From contig JABTTV010000001.1 in NCBI GenBank assembly GCA_015075725.1, positions 2,914,001 to 2,978,000 of the forward strand: 64,000 nt of DNA. The letters run 5' to 3'. The notes below the pieces were generated by a model. The model was not told the DNA's origin. It ran no database searches and saw only the letters and a list, made by a program, of their open reading frames with translations. Positions 8,495-19,543 of this stretch are shown here, in pieces. Position 1 is the first letter of the stretch; each line of letters begins with the position of its first letter. The position numbers were made by a program, and so were the translations under genes. Origin of the DNA: Anaerolineales bacterium. Lineage in GTDB: Bacteria; Chloroflexota; Anaerolineae; Anaerolineales; Villigracilaceae.

Positions 8495-10567
8495 ATGGCG
8501 CGTGAATATCCGCTCGAACAATATAGGAATATTGGCATTATTGCCCACATTGACGCCGGTAAAACGACCACCACCGAGCGGATCATGTTCTATACCGGTT
8601 TAACTCACCGGATAGGCTCTGTCGATGAAGGCACCACCGTGACGGACTGGATGGTCCAGGAGCGGGAGCGTGGAATCACAATTGTTTCCGCCGCTGTCTC
8701 CGCCGAGTGGAAGGGATACCAGGTCAACATCATCGATACCCCGGGCCACATCGACTTTACCGCCGAAGTTCAACGTTCCCTCCGTGTATTGGATGGGGGC
8801 GTTGTTGTGTTTGATGCCGTCCAGGGAGTGGAACCGCAGTCCGAAACCGTCTGGCGCCAGGCGGATCGTTACGGCGTTCCGCGTATTTGTTTTGTCAATA
8901 AGATGGACCGTGTCGGCGCTTCCTACGAAAGAACCATCGAGACCATCATCGACCGTCTCGGCGCCAACCCCATACCGATGCAGGTCCCGATCGGTTTTGA
9001 GGCGTCCTTCAGGGGAGTCATTGACCTGCTTTCGATGCAGGCAATAATTTGGGAGGACGATCTCGGCAAGGAACCAAAAATCACCGAAGTCCCCGGGGAC
9101 ATGAAAGCGCAGGCAGAAGAAGCCCGCGCAAAAATGGTGGAAAAGATCGCGGAACTCGACGACGACCTCATCCATAAATTCCTCGAATCACAGGAAATCA
9201 CCGTACCCGAACTCAAAGCTGCGTTGCGTAAGGGTGTCATTGCGAACAAGGCTACCCCTGTTTTCTGCGGTTCTTCATTGAAGAACAAGGGTGTTCAGGT
9301 AATGCTAGACGCAGTTGTGGATTACCTTCCCTCCCCGGCAGATAAACCCACCATTTCGGCTTCCGAACCTGGAAATCCCGAAAACACATTCGAGCTCCCG
9401 ACTGTCGACGATGCTCCTCTGAGTGCGCTCGTCTTCAAGATAGTGACCGATCCCTATGTTGGGCGTCTTGCTTATATCCGTGTTTACTCCGGCGTCTTGA
9501 GCCAGGGACAAACCGTTCAGAACAGCACCAAGGGGAAGAAAGAACGCATCGGGCGCCTTTTGAGAATGCATGCCGACCGCCGCGAAGATATTACTGAAAT
9601 CCGTGCAGGCGATATCGGCGCAGTGCTTGGTTTCAAAGAATCTTTCACGGGCGATACCCTTTGTGATAATAAGTCGCTCGTTTTGGAAAGCATCTCCTTC
9701 CCCGAACCCGTTATCTCCATCGCCATCGAGCCGAAGAGTTCGAGCGACCAGGAAAAGATGGGTGAAGCGCTTCGCAAGCTTGCTGAAGAGGATCCCACGT
9801 TCCGTGTCAATTCCGATGAAAACACCGGTCAGACTGTGATCCGCGGTATGGGCGAGTTGCATCTTGATATCATCGTTGACCGCCTCCTGCGCGAGTTCAA
9901 AGTTCAGGCGAACGTCGGTACCCCCCGCGTTGCTTATCGCGAATCGATCACCAAACCCGTCAAGGAAGTCAACTACAAATACGCGAAGCAAAGCGGCGGC
10001 AAAGGGCAATATGGTCATGTTGTCTTCTCTCTCGAGCCGGGTGAACGCGGGAGCGGCATTGTCTTCGAAAACAAGATCGTCGGCGGCGCGATTCCGAAGG
10101 AATTCATCAATCCGGTCGAAAAGGGTTTCCGCGAAGCTTGCGAGAGCGGCGTCCTTGCCGGTTACCCGGTTGTGGATGTGAAGATCACGCTTTTCGACGG
10201 TTCCTTCCACGAAGTCGACTCGAGCGAAATGGCGTTCAAACTTGCCGCCTCGATCGGTTTCAAGGAAGGCGCTAACAAGGCAAATCCCATTCTTCTCGAA
10301 CCAATGATGAAGGTGGAGGTTGTTGTCCCCGAGGAATATCTCGGTGACGTGATGGGCCAGATCAATAGCCGCCGCGGTTTGATTCAAGGTATGGACGTCC
10401 GCCCCGGCAATGCGCAGGCGATCCGCGCCATGGTTCCATTGGGCGAAATGTTCGGGTATGCCACCCAGCTTCGTTCGGCCACCCAGGGACGCGGTGTCTT
10501 TAGCATGGAATTCGACCACTACGCGCCGGTCGCGCAGTCGGTTGCTGAAGAAATTTTGAAATCGTAA
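8495..10567 (+). CDS. fusA: Elongation factor G
   Basis: Ribosomal translocase GTPase. The product has 690 residues, normal length. The G1 motif AHIDAGKT is at residues 17-24, followed by [14 protein letters not shown] and NKMD, then EF-G domains II to V ending in [14 protein letters not shown]. It starts at ATG 8495 ([15 protein letters not shown]). There is no sign of the split EF-G1/EF-G2 specialisation. It is followed 24 bases later by tuf, the classical str-operon order. Confidence 0.97.
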   Translation: MAREYPLEQYRNIGIIAHIDAGKTTTTERIMFYTGLTHRIGSVDEGTTVTDWMVQERERGITIVSAAVSAEWKGYQVNIIDTPGHIDFTAEVQRSLRVLDGGVVVFDAVQGVEPQSETVWRQADRYGVPRICFVNKMDRVGASYERTIETIIDRLGANPIPMQVPIGFEASFRGVIDLLSMQAIIWEDDLGKEPKITEVPGDMKAQAEEARAKMVEKIAELDDDLIHKFLESQEITVPELKAALRKGVIANKATPVFCGSSLKNKGVQVMLDAVVDYLPSPADKPTISASEPGNPENTFELPTVDDAPLSALVFKIVTDPYVGRLAYIRVYSGVLSQGQTVQNSTKGKKERIGRLLRMHADRREDITEIRAGDIGAVLGFKESFTGDTLCDNKSLVLESISFPEPVISIAIEPKSSSDQEKMGEALRKLAEEDPTFRVNSDENTGQTVIRGMGELHLDIIVDRLLREFKVQANVGTPRVAYRESITKPVKEVNYKYAKQSGGKGQYGHVVFSLEPGERGSGIVFENKIVGGAIPKEFINPVEKGFREACESGVLAGYPVVDVKITLFDGSFHEVDSSEMAFKLAASIGFKEGANKANPILLEPMMKVEVVVPEEYLGDVMGQINSRRGLIQGMDVRPGNAQAIRAMVPLGEMFGYATQLRSATQGRGVFSMEFDHYAPVAQSVAEEILKS

Positions 10568-10591
10568 CGGTTATTACCAAGGAGCATCATT

Positions 10592-11791
<1,200 letters not shown>

Positions 11792-11802
11792 GGCGGAGAA
11801 TC

Positions 11803-12111
11803 ATGGCAAAACAGAAAATTCGCATCCGCCTCAAGGCTTATGATCATCGCGTTCTCGACCAATCCGCCAAGCGGATCGTCGAGACCGCGGAACGCACAGG
11901 CGCTCATGTGGTTGGTCCCGTGCCCTTGCCAAGCAAGAAGGAACGCTATACAATACGTCGCTCTTCCTTCATTGACAAGGACTCTCATGAGCACTTCGAG
12001 ATCCGCACACACAATCGTTTGATCGATGTGCTGGACCCAGACTCGAAGACAATCGATATGCTGATGCGGTTGAATTTGCCCGCAGGCGTCGACATCGAAA
12101 TCAAAATCTAG
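11803..12111 (+). CDS. rpsJ: 30S ribosomal protein S10
   Basis: S10 sits in the 30S head and is also the NusE transcription factor that binds NusB at boxA. The product has 102 residues. The conserved opening [18 protein letters not shown] and the loop [14 protein letters not shown] are present. GGAGA precedes ATG 11803. After it comes an unusually long 170-base spacer before rplC. Confidence 0.97.
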   Translation: MAKQKIRIRLKAYDHRVLDQSAKRIVETAERTGAHVVGPVPLPSKKERYTIRRSSFIDKDSHEHFEIRTHNRLIDVLDPDSKTIDMLMRLNLPAGVDIEIKI

Positions 12112-12123
12112 TCTGTCAATATT

Positions 12124-12201
12124 ACGCGCCCAGCGCGTTTCATTGAGACGGCGCAAGAGTCGGTTTGCGCGCGGACAAAAGGTCCGCCTCGCAAGCCGTC
12201 T
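12124..12201 (+). promoter_or_regulatory. Structured spacer upstream of rplC (candidate r-protein leader)
   Basis: Two elements are visible. ACGCGC (12124-12129) and GCGCGT (12133-12138) form a short hairpin. Then three stems nest: AGACGGC (12146-12152) with GCCGTCT (12195-12201), TTGCG (12165-12169) with CGCAA (12190-12194), and GCGGAC (12171-12176) with GTCCGC (12182-12187) around loop AAAAG. That is 18 perfect base pairs with one 12-base bulge. Position suggests control of rplC and downstream genes; the ligand is unknown. Confidence 0.5.
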
Positions 12202-12265
12202 GACTGTGCCGCACGGAGATGATGTGGTTGTTGCCCCAACCGGCAGTCTCGTCAATATCTTGTAA
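12143..12265 (+). CDS. Possible 40-codon small ORF between rpsJ and rplC
   Basis: An open frame ends at TAA 12263-12265, one base before the AAGGAG that serves rplC, a geometry suited to translational coupling. From TTG 12143 it would encode 40 residues: a basic N-terminus (MRRRKSRFARGQKVRL) and a beta-like tail (VPHGDDVVVAPTGSLV). About 60% of third positions are G or C, similar to neighbours. There is no SD and no ATG; the frame stays open back to a CTG at 12113. I recognise no ribosomal protein. The same bases form a strong nested hairpin (12146-12201), so a noncoding structured leader is the main alternative. Confidence 0.3.
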   Translation: MRRRKSRFARGQKVRLASRLTVPHGDDVVVAPTGSLVNIL

Positions 12266-12280
12266 AGGAGAAATTTGAGC

Positions 12281-12913
12281 ATGTTGAAAGGGCTGATAGG
12301 TCGCAAGATTGGCATGAGCCAGATCTTCGATGAGCAAGGCGTCGCCTATGCGGTGACAATCATCGAAGCTGGCCCATGTTTCGTTACCCAGGTTCGCGCG
12401 CCGGAAAAAGAGGGTTATTCCGCCGTACAACTGGGCTTTGGCGAAACAAACCCCAAGCGCCTCACACAAGGCGAAGCCGGGCATTTGAAAGCCAATGAAA
12501 TTCCCCCCCTGCGTTTCATCCGTGAATTTCGTGCAAAGGACCACGGCTTGAAAGTCGGCGATAAAGTGACCGTCGGCGATGCATTTGTGGTTGGCGAGCG
12601 CGTGGATGTGATCGGCATAAGCAAGGGTAAGGGCTTTGCCGGGGGCGTGAAGCGCTACCACTTCCACGGTATGAACGCCACCCACGGTACATCCGACCGC
12701 AACCGCGCACCCGGTTCGCGCGGCTCCGGTACCACGCCGGGCCGTGTGTACAAGGGTTCCCGCGGAGCTGGTCACATGGGCATGGATCGCGTGACAGCAC
12801 AGAATATCAAGGTTGTGATGGTCGATCCGGAACGCAATTTGATCGCCATCAACGGCGCTGTGCCCGGCGGCAAGGGGAGCGTCGTGATGATCAAGGAATC
12901 GCGCAAACAGTAG
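12281..12913 (+). CDS. rplC: 50S ribosomal protein L3
   Basis: L3 reaches the peptidyl-transferase centre and helps start 50S assembly. The product has 210 residues from ATG 12281 (MLKGLIGRKIGMSQIF); the SD AAAGGAG (12264-12270) is ten bases upstream. An in-frame TTG at 12275 would add two residues. The signature region around FHGMNATHGTSDRNRAPGS is intact. It is preceded by the structured spacer described separately and followed 26 bases later by rplD. Confidence 0.97.
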   Translation: MLKGLIGRKIGMSQIFDEQGVAYAVTIIEAGPCFVTQVRAPEKEGYSAVQLGFGETNPKRLTQGEAGHLKANEIPPLRFIREFRAKDHGLKVGDKVTVGDAFVVGERVDVIGISKGKGFAGGVKRYHFHGMNATHGTSDRNRAPGSRGSGTTPGRVYKGSRGAGHMGMDRVTAQNIKVVMVDPERNLIAINGAVPGGKGSVVMIKESRKQ

Positions 12914-12939
12914 CGCGGGCAGGATACCGGAGCGATATC

Positions 12940-13569
12940 ATGAAAGTAGATGTTCTTGATTTGAAGGGCAAGAAGGTCCGCGAGATCGAGCTTCCCGCGA
13001 AACTTTTCGAAGCCCCAGTAAATATGGATTTGATGCATCAGGCGTATACGCGCCAGATGGCGAATGCGCGCCTTGGAACGCACGATACCAAGGTCCGCGG
13101 GGAAGTTCGCGGCGGCGGCCGCAAGCCCTGGAAGCAGAAGGGAACAGGCCGCGCCCGGCAGGGTTCGAGGCGCGCGGCGCAGTGGGTCGGCGGTGGCCGC
13201 ATCCATACCCCTCATCCCCGAAGCTATGAATTACGGATGCCCAAGAAGATGCGTCAGGCGGCTCTCCGCTCTGCCCTCTCAGTAAAGGCTTCCGAAGCCT
13301 CCATTGTGGTCGTGGACGATCTCACCATTGCCGAACCTAAAACAAAGCAGGTTGCAGAGGCGCTTGGCAACCTTGTCGGCGTCTCCACGGCATTGGTGTT
13401 GATGCCCACCCGCGATCAGAATTATGACCTGATAATGCGGACCGCGAGCAACATCGAGAGCGCAAAAGTGCTTCTCGCAAGTTATTTGAATGTGCGCGAC
13501 CTTCTTAATTTCGAAAAAGTCGTCCTGCCCGTCAAGACGATCGATGCGCTGGTTGCGCATCTTGGATAG
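12940..13569 (+). CDS. rplD: 50S ribosomal protein L4
   Basis: L4 lines the nascent-peptide exit tunnel with L22. The product has 209 residues. The conserved tunnel loop GGGRKPWKQKGTGRARQGS is present. In gamma-proteobacteria L4 is the autogenous repressor of the S10 operon through a leader upstream of rpsJ; no such leader is apparent in the 11-base tuf-rpsJ gap, which makes the structured rpsJ-rplC spacer of interest. It is followed by rplW nine bases later. Confidence 0.96.
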   Translation: MKVDVLDLKGKKVREIELPAKLFEAPVNMDLMHQAYTRQMANARLGTHDTKVRGEVRGGGRKPWKQKGTGRARQGSRRAAQWVGGGRIHTPHPRSYELRMPKKMRQAALRSALSVKASEASIVVVDDLTIAEPKTKQVAEALGNLVGVSTALVLMPTRDQNYDLIMRTASNIESAKVLLASYLNVRDLLNFEKVVLPVKTIDALVAHLG

Positions 13570-13578
13570 GAGAGAGAC

Positions 13579-13884
13579 ATGACCGATCTTTATAGTGTCC
13601 TCGTCCGCCCGCTGGTGACCGAAAAATCAAATGTCCAATCGAGCAAGATGGGCCATTACGTCTTTGTTGTCCGCAACGATGCCACCCGCAGTGTGGTAAA
13701 GGATGCGGTCGAGACTCTCTTCGATGTCACCGTGGCGCGCGTGAATATCGTCAACGCCCCGGCGAAGCACGGCCGCCGAGGTCGTTCCCGCCGCATGGTG
13801 ATCCGCCGCCCCGCTTTCAAGAAGGCGATAATCACCCTTGCCGAGGGGAGCAAACCCCTCGAGATCTTTGAAGGGGTGCAATAA
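13579..13884 (+). CDS. rplW: 50S ribosomal protein L23
   Basis: L23 forms the docking site for trigger factor and SRP at the tunnel exit. The product has 101 residues. The opening [12 protein letters not shown] and the central basic loop ([11 protein letters not shown]) fit the family. The SD GGAGAG precedes ATG 13579. Its stop codon overlaps the rplB start by one base (TAATG), suggesting tight translational coupling. Confidence 0.96.
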   Translation: MTDLYSVLVRPLVTEKSNVQSSKMGHYVFVVRNDATRSVVKDAVETLFDVTVARVNIVNAPAKHGRRGRSRRMVIRRPAFKKAIITLAEGSKPLEIFEGVQ

Positions 13885-14720
13885 TGGCAGTCAAAAAATA
13901 TAAACCGGTAACTCCCGGCATGCGCGACATGACGGGGCATACCTTTGAGGAAATTACAAAATCCACTCCGGAGCGCTCGCTGCTCGTCATCAAGAAACGC
14001 TCCGGCGGCCGTAATGCCTATGGACGTGTGACTGTCCGGCATCGCGGTGGAGGCGCCCGCCGCTATATCCGTGTCGTGGATTTCAAACGCGAGAAGCACG
14101 GCGTTCCTGCGAAGGTTGCAGCGATCGAATACGATCCCAATCGCACGGCACGCCTCGCCCTCCTTTATTACGTGGATGGTGATAAACGATACATCGTCTC
14201 GCCCCTGGACCTGAAAGTTGGCGACACGATCATGTCCGGACCCAACGCTGAAATTCGTTCCGGCAACTCGCTGCCGATCAGCAACATCCCGGTCGGTACA
14301 ATGATCCATAACATCGAAATGAAACCCGGCAAAGGCGGACAACTTGTCCGTTCGGCGGGAGGCGCGGCGCAATTACTCGCAAAGGAAGGCGACTTCGCGC
14401 AGATCCGCATGCCTTCCGGCGAAGTCCGGCTCATTCATCAGGTTTGTTATGCCACGATCGGGCAGGTCGGAAATCTCGATCACAGCAATGTGAAGCTGGG
14501 CAAAGCAGGCCGCAAACGCCATCTCGGCATCCGCCCGACTGTTCGTGGAACCGCGATGAGCCCGCGCGACCATCCACACGGCGGTGGTGAGGGACGCCAG
14601 CCGGTCGGTCTCCCCGGTCCCAAATCACCGTGGGGTAAACCCACCCTTGGCAAGAAGACCCGCCTTAATAAGAAGACGGATCAGTACATCGTGCGTCGTC
14701 GCAGCAAGACGAATCGCTAG
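13884..14720 (+). CDS. rplB: 50S ribosomal protein L2
   Basis: L2 supports subunit association and peptidyl transfer. The product has 278 residues, normal length. [16 protein letters not shown] opens the protein, and the C-terminal block [18 protein letters not shown] carries the conserved His needed near the peptidyl-transferase centre. The start overlaps the rplW stop by one base. Confidence 0.97.
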   Translation: MAVKKYKPVTPGMRDMTGHTFEEITKSTPERSLLVIKKRSGGRNAYGRVTVRHRGGGARRYIRVVDFKREKHGVPAKVAAIEYDPNRTARLALLYYVDGDKRYIVSPLDLKVGDTIMSGPNAEIRSGNSLPISNIPVGTMIHNIEMKPGKGGQLVRSAGGAAQLLAKEGDFAQIRMPSGEVRLIHQVCYATIGQVGNLDHSNVKLGKAGRKRHLGIRPTVRGTAMSPRDHPHGGGEGRQPVGLPGPKSPWGKPTLGKKTRLNKKTDQYIVRRRSKTNR

Positions 14721-14738
14721 TTGATGAGGTAAGCAGAT

Positions 14739-15020
14739 ATGTCACGTTCATTGAAAAAGGGCCCATACGTTGAAGCGAAGCTGCTCAAGCGTATCGAGGC
14801 CATGAACCAGAAAAAAGAAAAGAAGGTGATTCGCACCTGGAGCCGCGCCTCGGTGATCTTCCCGCAGATGGTAGGACATACGATCGCGGTCCATGACGGA
14901 CGCCGACATGTGCCGATCTACATTACGGAGAACATGGTCGGTCACCGTTTGGGTGAATTCGCCCCGACGCGCACATTCCGCGGGCATCAGACCGCCGAGA
15001 AAGCCGCTGCGACGGCATAA
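14739..15020 (+). CDS. rpsS: 30S ribosomal protein S19
   Basis: S19 binds 16S rRNA in the 30S head with S13. The product has 93 residues. The conserved [12 protein letters not shown] start and [16 protein letters not shown] near the end are present. It lies between rplB and rplV as in the standard S10 order, with short spacers of 18 and 10 bases. Confidence 0.97.
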   Translation: MSRSLKKGPYVEAKLLKRIEAMNQKKEKKVIRTWSRASVIFPQMVGHTIAVHDGRRHVPIYITENMVGHRLGEFAPTRTFRGHQTAEKAAATA

Positions 15021-15030
15021 GGAGAAAGCC

Positions 15031-15372
15031 ATGACGGATATTCAAGCACACGTTCGGTTTCTCCCGCAGTCCGCGCAGAAAGTCCGCGCTGTCATCGATC
15101 TGGTGCGTGGTAAAAGCGCCATCGAAGCGTTGGAGATTCTCAAATTTGTAAATAAACGCGCGGCGCATCCGGTGCATAAGCTGGTTGCTTCTGCAGTGGC
15201 GAATGCCGAGGAAAATTTCGGCGTCAGCCGCGACGATCTATTCGTCGCAAAGATTACCGCCGACGAAGCGCCGACCCGCAAGTGGAGACGATTTGGCGCA
15301 CGCGGCCGGTTCAAACCGATATTGCGCCGTAATTCCCACGTGACGGTCGTTTTGCGCGAGCGCGGAGCATAG
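15031..15372 (+). CDS. rplV: 50S ribosomal protein L22
   Basis: L22 joins all domains of 23S rRNA and its beta hairpin lines the exit tunnel. I start it at ATG 15031, after AAGGAG ten bases after the rpsS stop; the longer open frame from 14893 overlaps rpsS. The product has 113 residues. The tunnel loop region near 'ADEAPTRKWRRFGARGRFKP' matches family RxxPRARGRA-type sequence with W in place of P. Confidence 0.96.
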   Translation: MTDIQAHVRFLPQSAQKVRAVIDLVRGKSAIEALEILKFVNKRAAHPVHKLVASAVANAEENFGVSRDDLFVAKITADEAPTRKWRRFGARGRFKPILRRNSHVTVVLRERGA

Positions 15373-15381
15373 GAGACATTT

Positions 15382-16131
15382 ATGGGTCGAAAAGTACATC
15401 CCGTTGGATTTCGTCTCGGCATCAACCAGCCCTGGGGAGGGCGTTGGTTCGCCGAGGGAAGCACTTACCGCCAGCAACTTCACCAGGATCTCGCGATTCG
15501 CGGCTTGTTGATGGGCAAACTTTCAAAGGGGGGCGCTGCTGCAAATGAAAAGATTCGCGAGCTTCGCAAGGACCTTTCCGATGCCATCCGCGACGGCAAG
15601 GCAGGTGTCTCCCGCATCGACGTGGAACGCACCCCCGGTAAAATTCGCATCGCCATCCATACTGCCAAGCCCGGTATCCTGATCGGGCGCAAGGGTGAGG
15701 GTGTGAAGAAGATCCGGGCTGCGCTTGAATCGCTGGTGGGCAAGAAGATCGAGTTGGATATCAAGGAGATCTCGAACCCGGACGTGGACGCCAAACTGGT
15801 TGCACGAAACATTGCCGACCAACTGGAACGCCGCATTGCCTATCGCCGCGCCATGAAACGCGCAATACAACAAGCCATCAAGCAGGGCGCCGAGGGAATC
15901 AAAATTCTCGTTGGCGGCCGTTTGGGCGGCGCGGAAATGTCCCGCGATGTCTGGCTTCGGGAAGGACGCGTACCGCTGCAAACCCTGCGCGCAAACCTGG
16001 ATTTCGCTACCGACGAAGCGTTGACCACCTACGGTCAGATCGGCGTAAAGGTCTGGATCTATAAGGGCGAAGCGACACCGGAAATCGATGAGAAGACCGA
16101 GGCGACGGAAGGCGTTTACGTCAGCGAATAA
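15382..16131 (+). CDS. rpsC: 30S ribosomal protein S3
   Basis: S3 forms the mRNA entry channel with S4 and S5. The product has 249 residues: N-terminal part, a KH type-2 domain with the motif GILIGRKGEGVKKI, and the C-terminal ribosomal S3 domain with GRLGGAEMSR. A ~15-residue acidic tail (ending VYVSE) extends beyond the core. The SD GGAGA precedes ATG 15382. Confidence 0.97.
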   Translation: MGRKVHPVGFRLGINQPWGGRWFAEGSTYRQQLHQDLAIRGLLMGKLSKGGAAANEKIRELRKDLSDAIRDGKAGVSRIDVERTPGKIRIAIHTAKPGILIGRKGEGVKKIRAALESLVGKKIELDIKEISNPDVDAKLVARNIADQLERRIAYRRAMKRAIQQAIKQGAEGIKILVGGRLGGAEMSRDVWLREGRVPLQTLRANLDFATDEALTTYGQIGVKVWIYKGEATPEIDEKTEATEGVYVSE

Positions 16132-16162
16132 TCGCGACGTCGCTTGAGATGAGGTTATTGAA

Positions 16163-16582
16163 ATGTTGATGCCTAAAAGAGTAAAGTGGCGCAAGCAGAT
16201 GCGCGGTCGCATGAGGGGCAAGGCTCTCCGCGGGGCGGAGATCTCCTTTGGCGATTACGGCCTGCAGGCGCTTGAACCGGGCTGGATCACAGCCCGTCAA
16301 ATCGAAGCTGCCAGACGGTCCATCGTGCGCGAGATGAAACGGCGCGGCAAGATCTGGATCCGGATTTTCCCGGCCAAGCCGTTTACTCATAAACCGCCCG
16401 AGACCCGCATGGGTTCCGGCAAAGGGAATGTGGAATATTATGTCGCCGTGGTGAAACCCGGGCGCATCATGTTCGAAGTCAGCGGTTTGTCTGAAGAGAT
16501 CGCAGTTGCGGCTTTGAAATCAGCCCAATACAAGTTCTCCATCAAGACCAAGGTCGTGGCTCGCCACGCGGGAGGCGAATAA
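16163..16582 (+). CDS. rplP: 50S ribosomal protein L16
   Basis: L16 organises the aminoacyl-tRNA site of the 50S subunit. The product has 139 residues. It starts [17 protein letters not shown], and the conserved [20 protein letters not shown] block is intact; the Arg of the G-S-G-K-G loop is a hydroxylation target in E. coli. It lies 31 bases after rpsC and two bases before rpmC. Confidence 0.97.
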   Translation: MLMPKRVKWRKQMRGRMRGKALRGAEISFGDYGLQALEPGWITARQIEAARRSIVREMKRRGKIWIRIFPAKPFTHKPPETRMGSGKGNVEYYVAVVKPGRIMFEVSGLSEEIAVAALKSAQYKFSIKTKVVARHAGGE

Positions 16583-16584
16583 TC

Positions 16585-16806
16585 ATGAAAGCCATGAAGC
16601 CCGCAGATATTCGCAAACTTTCACCGGAGGAAATCCGCGCCAAGATCTCTGACGCGCGCGATGAGTTGATGAAACTGCGCTTCCAACAGGTGAGCGGACA
16701 GTTGACAGACCCGAGCCGCCTGAACATCCTGCGTAAAGATATCGCCCGCATGGAGACCATCCTGGCGGAAACGCTCCGGGAAGCGGCAGTGGAAGGTGCA
16801 AAATGA
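16585..16806 (+). CDS. rpmC: 50S ribosomal protein L29
   Basis: L29 is a two-helix protein near the exit tunnel that contacts trigger factor with L23. The product has 73 residues. The motif [17 protein letters not shown] matches the family's LRFQxxxGQLxNxxxI. Its stop (TGA 16804-16806) overlaps the rpsQ start ATG (16803) as ATGA, indicating translational coupling. Confidence 0.95.
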   Translation: MKAMKPADIRKLSPEEIRAKISDARDELMKLRFQQVSGQLTDPSRLNILRKDIARMETILAETLREAAVEGAK

Positions 16807-17075
16807 ACAACCGTCGTCGTATGACTGGAGTCGTCACCAGCAACAAAATGACGAAAACCGTCGTGGTGGAGATCACCCGCAAATACCGCCATCCGCTTTA
16901 CAAGAAAGTGGTGTTCTCGAGCATGCGCGTCAAGGCGCACGACGAGATCGGCTGTCAGATCGGGGATGAGGTCCGCATCGTGGAATCCCGCCCCCTGTCC
17001 CGCGAGAAGCGCTGGGCGGTCGAATCTGTCGTGAAGCGTGAAGTCCGCACCGCCGATCAGGGTGTGGGAGAGTAA
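16803..17075 (+). CDS. rpsQ: 30S ribosomal protein S17
   Basis: S17 is a primary 16S rRNA-binding OB-fold protein. The product has 90 residues. The [16 protein letters not shown] strand and the [15 protein letters not shown] segment fit the family. It overlaps rpmC by four bases and ends three bases before rplN. Confidence 0.95.
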   Translation: MNNRRRMTGVVTSNKMTKTVVVEITRKYRHPLYKKVVFSSMRVKAHDEIGCQIGDEVRIVESRPLSREKRWAVESVVKREVRTADQGVGE

Positions 17076-17078
17076 GCC

Positions 17079-17450
17079 ATGATCCAGCATGAATCCCGAT
17101 TGAAGGTTGCCGATAACACCGGCGCGCGAGAACTGCTCGTCATTCATATTCTGGGTGGTTCGAGGCGCAAGTACGGGGCGATCGGCGATGTGGTTGTGGC
17201 GACGGTCAAGACCGCCACTCCACAGGGCTCTGTGAAAAAGAGCGAGATCGTGAAGGCCGTGATCGTGCGCTGCACCAAGGAATGGCGCCGCGAGGACGGC
17301 TCATATATCCGTTTTGATGATAACGCCGCAGTCATCCTGGACGCAGACGGCGAGAACCCGAGGGGTACACGCATCTTCGGACCAGTGGCGCGCGAACTGC
17401 GCGATATGGGTTACATGAAGATCGTGTCTTTGGCCCCGGAAGTGTTGTAG
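17079..17450 (+). CDS. rplN: 50S ribosomal protein L14
   Basis: L14 contributes to inter-subunit bridges and is the target of RsfS silencing. The product has 123 residues. The start [19 protein letters not shown] and the block [15 protein letters not shown] are canonical. It is in standard order between rpsQ and rplX. Confidence 0.97.
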   Translation: MIQHESRLKVADNTGARELLVIHILGGSRRKYGAIGDVVVATVKTATPQGSVKKSEIVKAVIVRCTKEWRREDGSYIRFDDNAAVILDADGENPRGTRIFGPVARELRDMGYMKIVSLAPEVL

Positions 17451-17459
17451 GAGCGACGA

Positions 17460-17792
17460 ATGAGAGTCAAGATTCGAAAAGGCGATACCGTTGAAGTGAT
17501 CAGCGGCCGTCTCGAGGATAAAGGCAAGCGCGGAGAGGTGATCAATGTGATCCTCGACGAGCGCCGTGTGGTGGTGCAGGGTGTCAACATCCGCACCAAG
17601 CACCAAAAGCAGGTGCAAACCCAGGGCCGCCGAAACCTTAACCCGGGCCGCATCCAATTCGAAGGTCCCGTCGATATTTCCAACGTGATGCTGGTCTGCC
17701 CGAAGTGCGGCGAGGCCACGCGCGTCGGCGTACTTCGTGATGAAGCAGGCGCGCATCGTGTCTGCAAAAATTGCGAAGCCACGATCGACTAG
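17460..17792 (+). CDS. rplX: 50S ribosomal protein L24 with C-terminal zinc-type Cys pairs
   Basis: L24 starts 50S assembly through its KOW domain (residues ~2-35, starting [16 protein letters not shown]). The product has 110 residues. The C-terminus carries two Cys pairs, CPKC and CKNC, spaced about 16 residues apart, which fits a zinc knuckle as known in many L24 proteins. rplE begins 17 bases later. Confidence 0.95.
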   Translation: MRVKIRKGDTVEVISGRLEDKGKRGEVINVILDERRVVVQGVNIRTKHQKQVQTQGRRNLNPGRIQFEGPVDISNVMLVCPKCGEATRVGVLRDEAGAHRVCKNCEATID

Positions 17793-17809
17793 CCGGAAGC
17801 AGGAATAAC

Positions 17810-18361
17810 ATGAACAGAATGCAGGAACGTTATAACAAGGAAATCGCCCCGGCTCTGCTTAAGTCGTTCGGGTTCAAGAATGTGATGCAGGTGCCTCGGC
17901 TGGAGAAGATCGTGGTGAACATCGGCCTCGGCGAGGCGCTGGATAACCCCAAGGCGCTCGAATCCGCTGTTGCTGATTTGACAAGCATCACAGGTCAGAA
18001 ACCCGTGCAAACGAAGGCGCGCAAGAGCATTGCGAACTTCAAATTGCGCGAAGGCCGGTTGATCGGTACGAAGGTGACCCTGCGCGGTCCGCGCATGTGG
18101 GCATTTTTCGACCGCCTCGTAAACATCGCCCTTCCTCGCGTGCGCGACTTCCGCGGCATCTCGCCGAACGCCTTCGACGGACGCGGGAATTACACACTTG
18201 GTATCAAAGATCAACTGGTCTTTCCGGAGATCGAATACGACAAGATCGATAAACTGCGCGGGATGGAAGTCACCATTGTGACCTCCGCGAAGAACGATGA
18301 TGAAGCTCGCGCATTGTTAAGACTGCTCGGAATGCCGTTCAGCGGCAAGAAGGAAGCGTAA
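17810..18361 (+). CDS. rplE: 50S ribosomal protein L5
   Basis: L5 binds 5S rRNA and contacts the P-site tRNA. I start it at ATG 17810 ([16 protein letters not shown]), after AGGAA just upstream; ATG 17819 is an alternative, and the longer open frame overlaps rplX. The product has 183 residues. The motif [21 protein letters not shown] and [16 protein letters not shown] are canonical. Confidence 0.96.
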   Translation: MNRMQERYNKEIAPALLKSFGFKNVMQVPRLEKIVVNIGLGEALDNPKALESAVADLTSITGQKPVQTKARKSIANFKLREGRLIGTKVTLRGPRMWAFFDRLVNIALPRVRDFRGISPNAFDGRGNYTLGIKDQLVFPEIEYDKIDKLRGMEVTIVTSAKNDDEARALLRLLGMPFSGKKEA

Positions 18362-18364
18362 GGT

Positions 18365-18547
18365 ATGGCAAAGAAATGCATGCAATATCGTGAACAGCGC
18401 CGCCGCCATGCGGTGCAGGTCCGCAACCGATGTCAGCGCTGCGGACGCCCCCGCGGGTACATCCGCCGCTTCGGCTTGTGCCGCATTTGTTTCCGTGAAC
18501 TGGCGTTGAAGGGCCAAATCCCCGGCGTCGTAAAGGCGTCCTGGTAA
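18365..18547 (+). CDS. rpsN: 30S ribosomal protein S14, zinc type
   Basis: S14 completes the 30S head. At 60 residues this is the short C+ form (S14Z). Two Cys pairs (CQRC at 23-26 and CRIC at 39-42) form a zinc site, so no zinc-independent form is needed here. It starts three bases after rplE; the start region 'taaggtATG' is a minimal SD. Confidence 0.96.
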   Translation: MAKKCMQYREQRRRHAVQVRNRCQRCGRPRGYIRRFGLCRICFRELALKGQIPGVVKASW

Positions 18548-18568
18548 TCGCCGGGCTGGAGGTAAATC

Positions 18569-18982
18569 ATGTCATTCACTGATCCAATTGCCGATATGTT
18601 GACCCGCATCCGCAACGCCGTGATGGCGGGGCACTCGCAGGTCGCATTGCCGGGCTCGAAGATGAAGCTCGAGATCGCCAAGATCCTCAAGGAGGAGGGT
18701 TTCCTCGAGGGGTTCGAGGTGGTTGACGGCGAAAACGAAACCCATAAAGTACTGCGCCTTAAGATCAAGTACGTAGGCGAACGCCGCGAGAGGCGCGCTG
18801 TCATTTCCGGTTTGGAACGTGTCAGCAAGCCGGGACGCCGGATCTATACAAAGAAGACCGATATCCCGTGGGTGCTCTCGGGGATCGGCGTAGCCATTCT
18901 CTCGACCCCCAAAGGCGTCATGACCGGCGCGCGCGCCAGACAATTGGGCGTGGGCGGCGAGGTCATCTGCAAGGTTTGGTAG
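18569..18982 (+). CDS. rpsH: 30S ribosomal protein S8
   Basis: S8 organises the central domain of 16S rRNA and in E. coli represses the spc operon at an rRNA-like site near rplE. The product has 137 residues. The opening [17 protein letters not shown] and the C-terminal [17 protein letters not shown] are canonical. GGAGG precedes ATG 18569. Confidence 0.97.
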   Translation: MSFTDPIADMLTRIRNAVMAGHSQVALPGSKMKLEIAKILKEEGFLEGFEVVDGENETHKVLRLKIKYVGERRERRAVISGLERVSKPGRRIYTKKTDIPWVLSGIGVAILSTPKGVMTGARARQLGVGGEVICKVW

Positions 18983-18991
18983 GAGGTTATA

Positions 18992-19540
18992 GTGTCTCGC
19001 ATTGGTCGTTTAGCAGTAGATATACCCACCGGAGTTCAAGTGGAACTGACGGGCTCGAAGGTCCGCGTGAAGGGACCAAAGGGTGAACTTTCGCGGGAAT
19101 TTTCCAGCCTGATCGCGATCAAGATGGAAGATAATCAGATAAAGATAGCGCGCAATTCGGATAATCCCGAGGAACGCGCCCTGCATGGAACCACCCGCGC
19201 CCTGCTGGCCAATATGGTCCACGGTGTAAGCAAGGGTTTCGATGTCGTGCTCGAAGTGGAAGGAGTCGGATATCGCGCTGAAATGGAGGGCAAGAACCTG
19301 GCATTGTTCGTGGGATATTCCCACCCCGTCAAGATCGAGCCGCCCGCCGGTATCTCCTTCGAAACCGATGCAAAAACCCGACAGATCAAGGTCTCGGGTT
19401 TCGACAAGGAATTGGTTGGGCAGGTGGCGGCAAATGTACGCAACGTCCGCCCGCCGGAGCCTTATCATGGCAAGGGCTTGCGTTATCTTGGCGAGAAGGT
19501 TCGCCGCAAAGCTGGTAAAGCAGGGAAAGGAGCCAAGTAA
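18992..19540 (+). CDS. rplF: 50S ribosomal protein L6
   Basis: L6 lies near the factor-binding site of the 50S subunit. It starts at GTG 18992 (read MSRIGRLAVDIPTGV), with AGGAGG upstream. The product has 182 residues in two duplicated beta-alpha domains. The C-terminal GKGLRYLGEKVRRKAGK motif is intact. Confidence 0.96.
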   Translation: MSRIGRLAVDIPTGVQVELTGSKVRVKGPKGELSREFSSLIAIKMEDNQIKIARNSDNPEERALHGTTRALLANMVHGVSKGFDVVLEVEGVGYRAEMEGKNLALFVGYSHPVKIEPPAGISFETDAKTRQIKVSGFDKELVGQVAANVRNVRPPEPYHGKGLRYLGEKVRRKAGKAGKGAK

Positions 19541-19543
19541 TAC

